Shown here: positions 1 to 12,453 of the stretch, piece by piece
How the letters are laid out: each line of letters opens with the position of its first letter
Position numbering within the stretch: position 1 is the first letter of the stretch
Source: Zarea fungicola
Lineage: Eukaryota > Ascomycota > Sordariomycetes > Hypocreales > Cordycipitaceae
Length of the DNA stretch: 64,000 nt
NCBI GenBank assembly: GCA_900169235.1
Contig: FWCC01000060.1
Span: forward strand, 186,001-250,000
Reading direction: 5' to 3'
The notes under the pieces: generated by a model
What the model saw: the letters and a program-made list of their open reading frames with translations, nothing else
Databases searched by the model: none
What the model was told of the DNA's origin: nothing
Position numbers and translations under genes: made by a program

Positions 1-685
1 CGTATACGGAAGGGAAGAGAAAAAAAGACTTCCTGTTCCTTCTCTAGCCAGACACCCCTTCACAATGTGATTCTCGGATAGCCCTGTCACTCTTCCTCCC
101 AGCTCCGTTCTACCCCATCACCACGCATCAACCCAAACCCAGCCGTCCTTCACATCCCATCTTGTGTATAAGTCGTCTGCCCTCCCCGCATGTACCCACC
201 ACTCTATTCTTCGTCCATCTCTTCTCCTCTAGAATCGTATTCTTTTCTTTTCTTTTCATGCATTGACCTCTTTTCCCGATTCTGCATGTAGTTGGACCAT
301 CATCTTGTCTCTGTCTGATAGGCATCCGCTGGCCGCATAGACAATAGTCCTTCGTCCAACTTCAACCATGGCACTACTGCCTCTACTCTAATACCAACCT
401 CGCGACTCTCCGGCCAACAAATTCAAATACTCACGACGAATTACTATCCTCTTTGTATCACAGTACTCGATTGGTGTCACTATCTTCTGTCTCCTTTACA
501 TAGTATACTTTGGGACTCGCCAAAGCAAAAACCCACATACAACGAATCGTTATATCCTCAAGCCACGGCAACTCAAATCGCAATTGCTACATCCTGTCAG
601 GATAACTTTATATTTCGTCTGCTGCTTCGGTTCCTGCAACTACTCGCCCACATAGGAGACAATACATAAAATTTCGAGCGCAAAC
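1..685 (+). other. Upstream region and leader of the 7TM receptor gene
   Basis: There is no supported gene. The stretch is rich in C/T runs and short ACTCT/TCTTC tracts, as is usual in fungal promoters and 5' leaders, and it runs into the receptor ATG at 686. Open frames on the minus strand here are short, lack family resemblance and overlap the receptor in another frame. Confidence 0.6.
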
Positions 686-2395
686 ATGGCCAACCTTTGC
701 CCTCCTCCATTCTTCGACTCGAGACTCTTCCCCGACAGCAAAGGATGTAAGAACAACTCGAAGGGACTGCCGAAAATAGTAGTAGTTTCTCGTATCCGTC
801 ACTGACAAGTCTTTTACAGTTGTCGATGGGCGTCTGTGCCAGAAGATCGCGGCTGGCGTGAAATGTTGCCTGCCTTGCCCGCTTACTGACTGGGTCTACC
901 CTGATAGCTTCAAAACCGTGGGTACTGTTGCTAATTGGATTGCAACGGTCAGTGCCATTTGCTGCATGTACCTTTTCCTCTCGTGGGCCTTTCTGCCTGT
1001 CGAGAAGACCAATCGACACTACCTCAGCATCTGCCTGACAATTGGCGTCTTCTTCATGAACTTGGGTTTCGTCATCTCTCTCGCTGCCCAGCCTGCACAA
1101 TGCTATGACAAAATCACGCCCAACGGCATGCAGACAAGTGCCGTCTGTGGTGCCACGGGTGCGCTGCTCATTTTTGGCGGTTGGTGCGGCGTTATGTGGG
1201 CGTTCCTCCGATCACTGTCTCTGCATCTGCAGATTTGCTGGCAGGTTACTGTTGGACGCACCTTTATGTTCTTCGCCCAGGCTGCCGGCTGGGGAGTCCC
1301 CATCATCGGCATCATCCTGGCTCTCGTCTTTAGCGGTGTCTCCTTTCGTTTTGGCAACATGTGCCACATCAACCATGAAAACAGTCTGGCGACCCTTTGG
1401 ATTCCCCTTCTCATCTTTGCCGGCATCACTGTCATCACGACATTCACTACATTCGGCTACTGTGTCAAGGTCTACCTGGCATCTTTGGCTGACAACTCAG
1501 CTTCCACCGAAGGATCTGGTCTGCCATCTTACTCCAACAGCATTCGAACCATGACCCCGAGACAAGCATATCGCCGCGTCCGTCGCGTAATTGCCCTCCA
1601 GTGGCGTGGTATTGCCATTGTGCTCATCATCATTGCGGATGTCATCTTCTTTGCCGTTATTTTCGTGTTCCAAGACACTGTGGTGCAGTCGGTCACCAAC
1701 GATCCCAAAGTTGCCGAGAGTTGGGTTCTTTGCTTGATTGGCTCCAGTGGTGATAAGAATAAGTGCCTGAAGGAAGCTGGCAAGTTTGTCGTGAACGAGG
1801 CAACAGTTACTGCGGTGCTTCTTTTACTTGGAGTATGTACACCACCGCTCTTGTTTGCTTCATCCTATTTTTGAAGCCCATATCCTCTGTGCACTGCTAA
1901 CATACTTCTCTCAACGTTTAGCTCAACGGAATCTGGCTGGTATTCTTACTTGGTCGCCGAGCTATGATTCCCGCCTGGATCAACCTTTTCCTGAACCTCA
2001 TCGGACGAGGTGACGCACAGAAAAGAGAATTCGTGTCCGTCGATGCACGGAACGAGATCAAAGCTGACACACGTTCGTATGAGATGCTCTCGCGAGAAAA
2101 CAGCGCCGTGGTAACACCGGTGACGGCAGTGAAATATCCGGCGATGAAGCCAGAGCAGTATGAGCAGCAGAGCTCTGCCCGCTACCACGCCCCGACTCGA
2201 TCGTTCTCCGCTCCCCGATCCCCGGGTCAGAGATCCTGGGACGTGCAGCAGACGTTTGCGAACCCCCGCACGCATAACCCGACTCGTTCGCCGCCCCCGC
2301 CCCAGCCGCCGCTATCTCCGCGGCACAGATATGAAGTCGAAACCCAGGACGGGCAGCGACAAGGCTTGAATCCCCTGGGCATGAACAGAATTTAA
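686..2395 (+). CDS. Frizzled/Smoothened-like seven-transmembrane receptor
   Basis: The gene has three exons (686-746, 820-1832, 1922-2395) joined in frame, giving about 515 residues. The first intron is GTAAGA...TTTTACAG and the second GTATGT...CGTTTAG. The protein opens with a short Cys-rich ectodomain (residues ~1-50, including a CCLPCP motif) and then has seven hydrophobic helices, the last (LNGIWLVFLLGRRA) supplied by exon 3. A long Ser/Pro-rich cytoplasmic tail of about 130 residues follows. The helix pattern, extracellular cysteines and W/G-rich TM3 match the fungal 7TM group annotated as Frizzled/Smoothened-like without a full cysteine-rich domain. The ligand is unknown and coupling to G proteins is inferred, not shown. 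Another unrelated 7TM class is possible. The start is chosen because the 686 ATG gives an in-frame spliced product with a Cys-rich N-terminus and has an acceptable context (CAAACATGG). Confidence 0.8.
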
Positions 2396-4113
2396 CCCAA
2401 CATCTCTTGGCCAAGTAAAGAGTTCTTGGCCTCCCATAAAATCACCCCACCAACCGCCCAAACCAAAACCTCCAAAAAATGAGGCGGCGAGATGGCAGCA
2501 TCTTGCCGCCTATCCCGGTAAACCTGGCTGCAACAAAAATTCCCAGCCAGCAGACCCGGATTTATAATCATGTGATTTAATAGTCACATTCGTCTACTAC
2601 TCGCCTCAGCAAATTTACTGTTGCGCGCAACAATTGGCCATCCTTAATGATACCATTGTGTGTATGATGGCGAGTCCAAAAAGCAAGCCATGCTGCTTCC
2701 GTGACGAGGGAAGCCCGGATCAGCAGAGTATACTGATAGGCATGGCTCATGTTATTTACGTGTTTTTACTACAGCGTGGCGTTGGAGTAAATCAGTGTGT
2801 CGAGAACATTAATTCTGCACGGTCATTTTCCTGGATCTTTCTTTTCCAGCCACATTAATTAGCATACTAAGCATTCTTTGTATAGCTTTCTTTGTACATC
2901 TTTCTGTATGAAAACAATGCACTATGAGCGCCCTTTCTTGGATTTTTTTTTTCATTGCAACATGTGCATCATTGAATGATTTATGATCGATTCTGTGTAA
3001 GCTTCGTGACCAACATACACGTTATAAATCTGCTGTGTAGTCCTTTGTAATTCCCCAGCTCACACCTAGTGGGAGATCTCTTGATTATATTTCCATTATT
3101 TTCCCTACTAACGTGTGCGATTATAGGTACACCCGTCCGCACTGAGCCAATGACATGTGTGCTTGGCGCGATGGGCCGTGATAAGACTTGTAAAGATCCG
3201 AGATGTTATGCTGACGACATTTCTCATGTAAAGCCGAAAGCTGAAGTGGAACCCATAGTCTCACGATATTTTTCTTGTTCAATGGATTTAAGCATGATCT
3301 ATAGGCTAACGCCGCTTTTCTTGCAAGAAGGAAAGCTCGAGAAAACGCATTGGGCGACCTTTTTTCTCACGCAGCAACCGGAACACCAATAAATGAGTTG
3401 GACAAATGGGTTAGTTTTGTCCCGTTGTGTCGTGCAAGTCGTGTAGGCAGCAGAGCACAGACATAACGGTGCCTTTCCAGGAAAATTTAATTATAAGCTG
3501 GAAGAGTTGCACGCCATTTATTTCAATTACTTAACAAGGTAACGCACGCATTTTCTTTGACTTATACTTATCCGTCGCCCCCGAGATCGCCAAAACCTAA
3601 AATTGATGGCTGGACAAATGGGCTAAACTGGACCCGGCGCATCCGGGCACATAAACGCAGCCAAGACACTTCCGACAGCTGCGTTGTCTCAGCTTTGAAA
3701 ATCTTGGCTTCTTCCAAAACTATTTTTCTATCGCCATCATAGCTCTCTGTGAGTTTTATCACGCAACTTCTAACTTGTCGTGATCGAGATCAAGCAAAGT
3801 GCCATCTGGTCTGCGGAGTGGTAGGTCGGTGCATGAGAGCTTCCCCCGCCCTTCCGACGCGCGGCCTGCGACAGGACTGACCTCTGGCTACAGCATTATT
3901 TTCGTTTTAGAAACGGTCCTGGGTTTCAATTGGGGGTCACATAATTTCAGTGACTCGAGTTTCGAAATAAACTGTTGCCACTGACCGTCAAAATAAAATC
4001 ACACTGCCGGGCAGTGGCCGTGCCGGATTGGTGTTGCGGATCGTCGCGTGCTTCATTGCTTTGTTTGTGGCATACAAAATCCAAATTTCAAGGGCAGAAT
4101 TGACGGGAAAAAC
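2396..4113. other. Gene-free spacer between receptor and GH5 gene
   Basis: I see no supportable coding gene. The small open frames here mostly start with non-ATG codons. An intron-like 3' end (CTAAC branch site followed by TTATAG near 3110-3126) with a possible GTAAGC donor near 2997 hints at a spliced non-coding transcript or a decayed gene, but no protein family is recognisable. A loose 27-nt repeat occurs near 3399 and 3609. Confidence 0.5.
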
Positions 4114-5631
4114 ATGGATAAGAGTTCACGCTTCAGTATGGACTCCCCCCACCGTCGGTACGAAGAGCATCCACAATCGCCCCAGTATCATAGTGATGAC
4201 AGAAACACTTTTGCAGAGGAATATCATCGGCTACTACCCGCAACTGAGGCTCCGCTTGCAGCCAGGCGGGCAACCTTGCTCCGTTTTCCTTCATCACACT
4301 CTGACAATGATAACTCAAGGTTGGACTCGGATGATGTACTACCAAGTTGGAATACGAGGGCTTTGAAAAACCGTCGAGGATGGAGTCGGACTTCAAAGTT
4401 GATCATCTTCCTCGCCGCCGTCACCATGGCCGGCTGGGTGTACGTCTCGCAGAAAGAGGCACGCTTAAACACAGCCTGGATTCCCGATGAAGACACGATA
4501 CAATTTAGCAAATCTCCACTGCCGTATCCATTGGAGCAGACGAGCATATTGAACTATACCCTGCCACTGCGAACCAGGGGTAGAAACATTGTGGATGCTA
4601 TGGGAAAGCGCTTCAAGTTGCTGTCAGTGAACTGGTACGGGGCAAGTGATGAGCTGTTTGTGCCCGGCGGCCTGGACATTCGACACAGATCCGAAATTGC
4701 CAAGACGATACGACGGACCGGGTTCAACAGCGTCCGGCTGCCGTATGCGGATGAGCTGGTCACCTCGAATCCAGTCATCGAGCCACATCTCGTCATGGCA
4801 AACCCAGATCTGGCGGGCCTTCGAGCGCTAGATGTTTTTGAAGCCGTCGTGACGGCTCTTACAGATGCTGGCCTTGCTGTCATTGTGAACAACCACATCA
4901 CAAAGGCTACTTGGTGCTGTGGCATAAACCCATGCGACGCGAGTTGGGCGAATGATTACCTGGGTGGCTTCTGCACGATCCGCCAGACAGAAGAAGACTG
5001 GATCCGGAACTGGGAGCACGTCATGGGGCGGTTTCAGTACAACCGCCTCGTAATTGGCGTCGATCTGCGCAACGAGGTGCGCGGCCTCTGGGGCACAATG
5101 CCATGGGCGAAATGGGCGGCGGCGGCCGAAGCGTGCGGCAAAAGACTGCAAAAGATGAACCAGGACTGGCTGATTGTCGTCGAGGGTACCGAGTCCGCCA
5201 ACGACCTATCGGGTGCCCGAGCTCGGCCCATCACGCTCAATATTGCGGACAAGCTCGTGTACTCGGCGCATGTCTACGCTTGGTCGGGATGGGGCAGCTG
5301 GGGCGGGCGCTTCTCGCAGCGAAGTTATGACTCGTTTGTCGACACGATGCGGTACCACTGGCTGTATCTGCTGGAAGAGGATATTGCGCCGGTATGGATT
5401 GGGGAGATGGGCGCGCCGCGCAACCCGTCCGTCGGCGGTGTGCGGTACTGGGAGAATCTACGCCGGCTGCTCAAGCGGGTAGATGCAGATTTCGGGTACT
5501 GGGCGATTAACCCGAGCCAGCCGCATAACAATGTGACGGAGTCGTATTCGCTGCTGGAGAGGGACTGGGTTACGCCCGTTTTGGATTATCGGATGAAGGA
5601 CATCGTTGAGCTGATGCAGCAGGTCAGCTGA
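4114..5631 (+). CDS. Type II membrane-anchored glycoside hydrolase family 5 enzyme
   Basis: This is an intronless gene of about 505 residues from the chosen ATG. A cytosolic Ser/Asp-rich N-terminus (~1-93) precedes one transmembrane segment (~94-112) and a luminal/extracellular GH5 (alpha/beta)8 domain (~140-500). The two GH5 catalytic glutamates are visible: the acid/base in DLRNEVRG (E321) and the nucleophile in WIGEMGAP (E431). The HVYAW segment and the terminal YWAINPSQ strand also fit GH5, as does the early SVNWYG motif. The likely role is hydrolysis of a beta-linked glucan, at the cell surface or in the secretory pathway; the substrate cannot be read from sequence. An in-frame ATG exists 22 codons upstream (4048), but the 4114 ATG has a better context (AAAACATGG) and leads straight into the hydrophilic tail. 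Lack of introns is unusual beside its neighbours. Confidence 0.85.
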   Translation: MDKSSRFSMDSPHRRYEEHPQSPQYHSDDRNTFAEEYHRLLPATEAPLAARRATLLRFPSSHSDNDNSRLDSDDVLPSWNTRALKNRRGWSRTSKLIIFLAAVTMAGWVYVSQKEARLNTAWIPDEDTIQFSKSPLPYPLEQTSILNYTLPLRTRGRNIVDAMGKRFKLLSVNWYGASDELFVPGGLDIRHRSEIAKTIRRTGFNSVRLPYADELVTSNPVIEPHLVMANPDLAGLRALDVFEAVVTALTDAGLAVIVNNHITKATWCCGINPCDASWANDYLGGFCTIRQTEEDWIRNWEHVMGRFQYNRLVIGVDLRNEVRGLWGTMPWAKWAAAAEACGKRLQKMNQDWLIVVEGTESANDLSGARARPITLNIADKLVYSAHVYAWSGWGSWGGRFSQRSYDSFVDTMRYHWLYLLEEDIAPVWIGEMGAPRNPSVGGVRYWENLRRLLKRVDADFGYWAINPSQPHNNVTESYSLLERDWVTPVLDYRMKDIVELMQQVS

Positions 5632-6272
5632 GCTCCCTCTACAAACCAGCAACGTCCACTTTTTTGGCCATTGGTGGCTTCAGGTGAAAGAAATAGTTGT
5701 GTATTTTTTTCTGTTTATATAGCTGAATGATTCCCCGAGTCTTGATCAATACGACTGCATACCTAACTAGGTTAGCTACACGAAATGTCCGATCTGTCTG
5801 ATGTAGCTGCTGATCTCTCGGATCTTGTAGTACAAGAGACCCCCATTAACTAACACCGCATTGCGAGCGTAATTCTATTTCTCTTTTCAGTGTGCTTTGA
5901 TAAGTATTGGGTTGCAGTTGTGACGACGATTATTCATTCGACTTTCACGCCTATGTTTATGGTGTTGTTTGTAAGAAAAGCTTCTGCATCGCTGGAGTAA
6001 CTGCCGTCGGTGGCAACATGACTGTAGACAAGTTTTACCCCACGTGCCCACCCACCACCACCAAGTGTCGATGTAGCTTTTCATCCACAACACGCGCGAC
6101 GTCTTGTAATCAAAAGCTACCAATAGATCATCAAATTAATCGAGAAGTCATCGCCGATTTTGATCTTTGCTGTTAAACGTCAACGCGAGTCATAGATATT
6201 TGTCAACTACTAGATCAGGGCCGCCGACACATAAAGCTGGCTTGCCTATTGGCGTTCTGAGGCTGCGACGGC
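5632..6272. other. Intergenic spacer downstream of GH5
   Basis: This holds the GH5 3' untranslated region and the Crt10 upstream region. No coding gene, RNA gene or repeat stands out. A single CACGTG lies near 6040 without a clear partner. Confidence 0.5.
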
Positions 6273-8855
6273 ATGGCGGCAAACGAGCCAACCAAACCCC
6301 AGCCGCAGAGAAAATGGGTGCCGGCAACGGTTGGCATCTGCCACTGGCAAACGGCAACTGACAGAGTATCACACTATTTTCCTTTGATTTTGATAGAAGC
6401 AACATACCTAACCTGTGGTGAGTAGTTTGGTCCAGAGGCAAAGGCAGCAATAAGAGATCGCGAGCGAGTCGGCCTAGGACTTCATGCCTTGGGAAGCGAC
6501 GCTCCGTTTTTATGGGCGCCAGAAACATTCGAGGAGGAGGGCGGTAATGCAGATTCTATCTACCACACCATACCATCAACCCAACCGTACCGGAATAATC
6601 TCACTGCACTCTCTCAGCCGTTCAATGTGAGTTTGTTTGACATGCATCGACAGACACACCCCAAAAACCTTAAAAGCATGCAATTTTCTAATTGCATGGC
6701 AGCTGTATTTTGTCGCTTACCAAAGTCACATTTTCGTCTATGTACCACGGAGTATATCTAGACAACGGCTACCGAGGCACCCTGACTGCCTCCTTCGGTG
6801 TGAACCTAGCAGCGTTGCTCCGTACATTGGTGGATATATTGACCGTGTCGTGCCACATTCCATCAACAATCTCATGACCGGCTTCTTGGGAAACGACGAA
6901 ATTGTTCTCGCATGCTGCGATGATGGAGAGGTCTACGCTTATTATACCAAAGAAATTGCTGAATGGGTATCATCACAGGACAAGTCATCCCTAGCCCGCC
7001 CATCAGGATTTAGACGACCCAAGCACCCCTCGCCAAAGCTCCCCAGTCACTTTTTCCGAGAAAATGTCGGCATCACAGCATGGGGGCTTGCAATACACCA
7101 ACAATCGCGCCTCATTGCCGTGAGCTCTAACCGACGGGAAGTGACCGTTTTTGCGTGCGCGCTGAAGGGTGATTCGGAGGAGCAAGATGAAGCGCGGCCA
7201 CGAGGGCAAGAAGACCTGGAAGAAATGGACCGAGACACCTTTGTCCGCTTGCGCGAAAGAAACTGGCGAATAGTGCTGGCACTTGGCCACCGAACTAGCA
7301 ACTTACCAAACATATCCTTCTTGGACGACGAGGACGGAGAAGCAGACAAAGTGGCCGCAGTGGATATTGACGGGTTTGTTTGGATTGCGAATATTTGGTC
7401 TTCTGCTCAACCAGTCCTGTGTGTTGAGCCGATATCAAGCTCATTACGGCGCAGCGAAGAGAACGTTGGGGAACCTTCTCGGTAATAGGCCATTTTACCA
7501 CTACCACACAGTTGAGTAGCACTACGCTAATACTTTTCCAATGTAGTGGCTGGGGCATTCTTGCACTGCCGAAAGAGAGCTTTCTACGGGTTAAGACCTT
7601 GGAGGAACTGCTTGGTGGTAAAGGAATAACTGATATAGTGTCTTCACCACCGATGGCAAACATTGAACCTTGCGTTCAGGCAATTCCAGATAACCCGTGT
7701 TCGAGGATTGGCTTGATGGAAAACGCGCCTAATCTGCCAATGTTCTTCCTGGGCAATGTTGCCTTTGCTCCACTAGAAAACGCACCCGGTCAGGCTCCTG
7801 GTGAGGCGAACCATGAATCAGACGATGACGTCCTGAGCGATGCAGATTCTGGAGAGGAAGTACCGGAAGATGAGGGTAGTGAGGAAGAGTTCGACCAAGA
7901 CGAGGCATTGGAAGACTACGACGATATGGATGACGAATCTGATGTCTCGTGGGCAGGTGACGATCTTATAGAAGAAGCAGTAGTTGAAGCTGGTTCACAG
8001 GCGTGGACGCAAACTGGTTTAAATGCCTCAAACACTGCTCAGCCGACAGCCAACCTTGAATCAGATTCTGCAGTGGCTGTGAGCTTCATACCACCCACAA
8101 ATGTCCCGTCCATTCTTCATAAGATAATGGAAGCCCGTCGGCTACCCAAATCACCGCACCAAACTGGAATACCTCATATGGATGCGAACATGGTATATTT
8201 CCCGCACTCAGGTCGAATTGCGCCGGTGCCACAAGCGACTGGACAATTGGCTCGATTTCTCAAACGACCACGTGAAGCGACGAGCTATTTACGAGAAACG
8301 CCTGCTTCTGTTTCAAAGAGTTATCATTTCTTGCGCATGTATGAAAAAGACCTGGAAATGCGAAGTATTGGTAAGGAACAGCTGAAGGAGGTCGGCATTT
8401 ACTGCCCCAATGTCCTCAGGTTTGGAGACTTTTTCGATCAAACTCTACGACACGTATTTCGCGCCACTGGCAGAATGAACCTAGTGATGCATGTGCCGGA
8501 GATTTCGCTCGTGGTTATCGGATCCCCGATGGGCAGGGTACTCCTTCTAACACCGACTCGGCTTTCCGCTAGACTTGGCTTGGAGGACGACTCTGGGGGC
8601 TACTGGAGCCATGGACTTCGGGTGGAGTGGATATTACCTCGCGCCTCGGACGACATCTGCCATGGGAAGCACAGGCGGCCCCTTCATGGTATTGCCATTG
8701 GGCCGGTACAGGATCAGCGCGGTGTTGATGCTCAAGTATGTGATAGAGCTTCCACCCCACGCCGGTATCGACTGATGCTACATTATCGCAATCACGATAT
8801 TGCCACGTTTGAAATTACAAGACAAGACCAGACAGGAAAGCTCTGCATATTTTAA
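6273..8855 (+). CDS. CRT10: Crt10 homologue (ribonucleotide reductase gene regulator)
   Basis: The well-supported body is exons 6703-7481 and 7547-8855, preceded by an exon ending at 6626 (intron 6627-6702, GTGAGT...GGCAG). The product carries the N-terminal signature RNNLTALSQPFN followed by LYFVAYQSHIFVYVPR, NLMTGFLGNDEIVLACCDDG, then a strongly acidic Asp/Glu tract (~residues 445-485) and a C-terminal block ending RRYRLMLHYRNHD. This arrangement is that of fungal Crt10; in yeast Crt10 affects transcription of RNR genes. WD/propeller-like folding is probable. The 5' end is uncertain: the exon containing the signature has no in-frame ATG, so I propose exon 1 at 6273-6417 (ATG GCG GCA AAC) spliced to 6478-6626, which keeps frame (about 793 residues total) but has a weak acceptor. 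Confidence 0.72.
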
Positions 8856-10876
8856 TTCGGCCAGGATAAGATGGTTGACTGGCACAACTCAGTTCGCTAG
8901 CTAGGTTACGTATTTGTTGAATATAAAACAAGAAAAAGAAATACCAAAAAACATAAGAAAAATAATAGGAGAAGCAAGAGAAATATTGAAAATCAGAGGA
9001 ATAAATTTAGTACTATATGCACAATACCTTGCCTGATGAAGCTGCAACTGGGCAATCAGTTACTATGTACAGTGACCTCGGTAGATAACCACCGAAGCAG
9101 CAATGACTATCCCAGACGGCTTAGCTATATGGGAACATAACAAGGAGCAGCATCCAGGCAATTTTGTTTGGCAATGAACCCTTCCGATGAATAATGTATA
9201 AGCCGCGACTGTAAATGGTGGGAAGTTCAAGGGACTGATTGAGTTCCCCAGCTTTGAGCGTGGGGGTTTGTTCATGTCCTCCTGCACGTATCGCATCAAT
9301 ATGACAACTTTGCCAGCATTGCGGCGTTTTAACCGGTCCGAATAATTTATAATATTTGCAGCGAAACGGCCCAAGGCCGGGAAAGCCGCTTATATTGCCT
9401 GTATTTGCTGATTTGGAAGCAATCTGCACTTACTTATTACTGCAACGCTTCGTAAACCCAGCTTAATTAAAAAGCCATTGGAGCTCCGATGACGGATGCG
9501 GCGGCCTGCACTGGCTGAGTGCGAAATCAGAAAAGCGGCGTGCTATGATTGGCCGAGCCTCGGCACTGATAAGGCTGTCGGCTGGGCGTGGGACTAGTAA
9601 AATGACAGAAAACTTACTTTTTGGTATAGGGGAGATCTGGCCTGGAGAAAAGCCAAGCCTGCTGCAGGAGACTGATCTGGGAGAAAGCCGCTCTACTTTT
9701 CTGGCCTGGCTGATACGCCAGCAGTGGCCGGGAGGGACCGGGTTGCAAAGCAGACCAGGCATGTGAATGCAGTGAGTATCCTGCATGTGCAGTAATGCAT
9801 TATTACAGGCAGACCACATACAGAAATACATGCGACCAACGCGCGGTCTCTGAAATCTCAAGGAAACAGATCTTTCTCCTTTTAAATTGGATTGGAATTG
9901 ACAGGAGCATTTCGCAGGAGGGATATTAGTGTGTGTTTCTGGTAGGTGAGAGGATTGCACTTCTCAAGTGAGCCCCCAGTACGACCACATCTGGTCTGTT
10001 GATGATGTAAATATGTCTCCAGGCGGGAACAAATAGGCGACGGATGATCCATGCTATTGGCCAGGCCATGTCCTATCAGACCACCATGGCCAGAGTCACC
10101 GGAGAGAATCATTCATGCACATGGCCTCTTTAGGCCCGTTCCTTGCCAAACCTGGCAGTCCCAAACTCTGTCTGCGCGCACTGGTATGTGCTATCTAATC
10201 CTCTATTCCCAGTCCTGAAATTGCCAGTCAATTGTCAAAAAGTCGAACAGCATGGTCCAAAGGTCGGCTCATCGCCGACCGTTTCTCCCGCAGCTCGCGA
10301 CCCTCGGACATTGCGTCAATCGTCCACGAATCAGGGCCAGCACAGCATTTTGGCAGGGGATTGGCTTCCACTGGATGCATCAAGCAATAGATTGAAAGAG
10401 CCTATCTCTGGATATCTATATATATGTTGATTGGTCCGATACTGGTGGTGGAGTTGCCTGTCTGGGGGAGTGAGCGGGGCGCAACCTGTTCCATGCACAC
10501 CCAGACTGTGCTAGACGAGAGACAAGAAGGACTGGGAAAAGTTGGTGATGAAGTGAATGCCAAGCCGGGATTTAGATTTGAAAGTTGCAAGCGAAAGACA
10601 TTATAAAAACGATCGAGCCGTGCTCAGGTCGAGTTGCGCGATGAGACAGGTCAGGACAGTGTTATATGCTCTCTGCCGTATTGCCGAGTCAGGTCTGAGT
10701 TGGTTAATGAATGCGCTCCTCGCTGCCAGAGCATACTGTTCAACCTCCTACCAGCCGGTTGGCGTAGACTATTGGTATAGAACAGCACCGCATACTATTT
10801 ACTGCGACAGAATCGAATGCAACGTGTCTACCTCTTGAAGCGGCGACTGGCTTGAACACCCTGTTTGTCAGGGCTC

Positions 10877-12377
10877 TTATCAAATGAGGCTTTCTGGCGG
10901 TTACATACAAATATTTGTCTTACTTGATAAGTTCCTGCTTGACAAAGGAGCCAGTGATACACAAACATGCTTTATCTTTTGCCGGTTGACCGGTGGTATC
11001 TAATCAGTCTGAGAAGGATTCGATTATAAAAGGCATGGGATTTCCTCGATAAAAAGATGCAGATTCGAGGAAGGAGAAGGGCACGAGTAAAATGTAGCAC
11101 TTTCAGCCGTATCCTGAAATGACACTTTTTTCTCAGACAGTTCACGGCACCATGATGCCGCGACAAGACAATGTGCGACAATGACAATCACTGCAGCCCT
11201 CAGTTTCGATCATTGCCAAATGGTATCACCTTGACCATTTTATTGCCAAGACGCCAAGTGTCAAGTTTTTGCTTGCCATTGAGCCAGACTCAAACAGTTG
11301 GACGGGCGTTGCAATTCGAAAAGGAACGGCACAATTAGTGCGCACTTCAACATGTCTTTTTGTCTCTATTATGACGCAGGCACTCATCCCCAAATCAGGA
11401 AGAAGCCCTGAAGCTGCCAAGGCGGCTGGGCAGAAAGGGGGTGGCGTTAGCACAATCAGCAAAACCCACTATGCAGGGTTTCATTCTCAGCCTCCTCCAC
11501 GCCTCTTGAGTCTTTATCTCGAATCATTCTTAGTGCCAAACCAGCACACTATCTTTGCTATCTCTATCTATCAGCATTTGGCCCCGACGTTGTCCTGTTA
11601 GTTTTCGTCCTCCCCGACACTAGCATGCTTTCTCGGGACGCCGCCTCCTGTCCGCTATCTGTACAAACTTATCTCGCGTTGCCTATCAATGGGCTGCAGC
11701 AGCTTATTGGGCTGTACTCTCTGGCTGGCTGACAGGCTGCCTCAGTTCTTGGCCGTCTAGAATTTGTGTCTGTTGATCAGCCCGCCATGTTCTTGGGCTA
11801 CTAGAGAATGGATTTCATGAACGACTCAATAATCGAAACAAGACAAAAAGTAAACTCGAGGTTACAGCGATCCGTAGCCGCTGTCGAAAGAGACATTGTT
11901 TCATTCACCATTTGATGCCAGTGTTGCTGAGGTACAGTAATAGTAGGGGTTTCTAAATCAGGACCAAAGATGACCGACACCACCACCCGCCACAAGATAC
12001 GAATCCACATGTGCTTGTACTCGGGAAGAAGGGGGTGTATACTTGTCCAGCATTAATCCAAACAATTCTTGTCTCTGCGAGCCACCAATCGCCCGATAGT
12101 CCGCCCTGCCAACCCCAGGCCATCGTCTTATCTATGACCTGGCAAGGAATCCAGCTGCGAGCCATTCGGGAGCCCTGTTTGTGAGAAACAACCACGCTAC
12201 CCTTTTTATCCCCCAGTTTTTGTAATACCGGCGCCGTCTACGGCTCTGGGGAGGCTTTTATTTTCTCCTTGTGCGCGTGCGTACCCGGTGCCTCCCCGTC
12301 GGTACTTCGGCGGACACCTCACACACCCTCGTGCTTCTCCTACCGGCTGGTTGCACGCTCTGCTCATCAAGAGATAA
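10877..12377. promoter_or_regulatory. Cluster of HGATAR (AreA/NIT2-type) sites upstream of the ammonium permease
   Basis: On both strands I count at least twelve HGATAR motifs: 10877, 10925, 10972, 11047, 11514, 11558, 11564, 11568, 11655, 11669, 12128 and 12372. Around four to five would be expected by chance in 1.5 kb of even base composition. AreA/NIT2 GATA factors activate ammonium permease genes under nitrogen limitation in Aspergillus and Neurospora, so nitrogen-regulated control of the downstream gene is a reasonable inference. The triplet at 11558-11573 is the densest point. Confidence 0.5.
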
Positions 12378-12453
12378 CGATTCAGTTCCTCTTTTGCCTC
12401 TTTAGCTGCTTTCTCCTCTTTTTAGCCTTGACCTATCCCCTGCTTTATTTTAT

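Noticed and set aside
3069..3392. Possible small secreted protein of 107 residues
   Set aside because: The first codon is GTG rather than ATG and the hydrophobic start lies across a likely intron acceptor (CTAAC...TTATAG).
9463..9960. 165-codon minus-strand frame upstream of the permease
   Set aside because: No recognisable domain, no splice support, and composition does not differ from the surrounding gene-free DNA.
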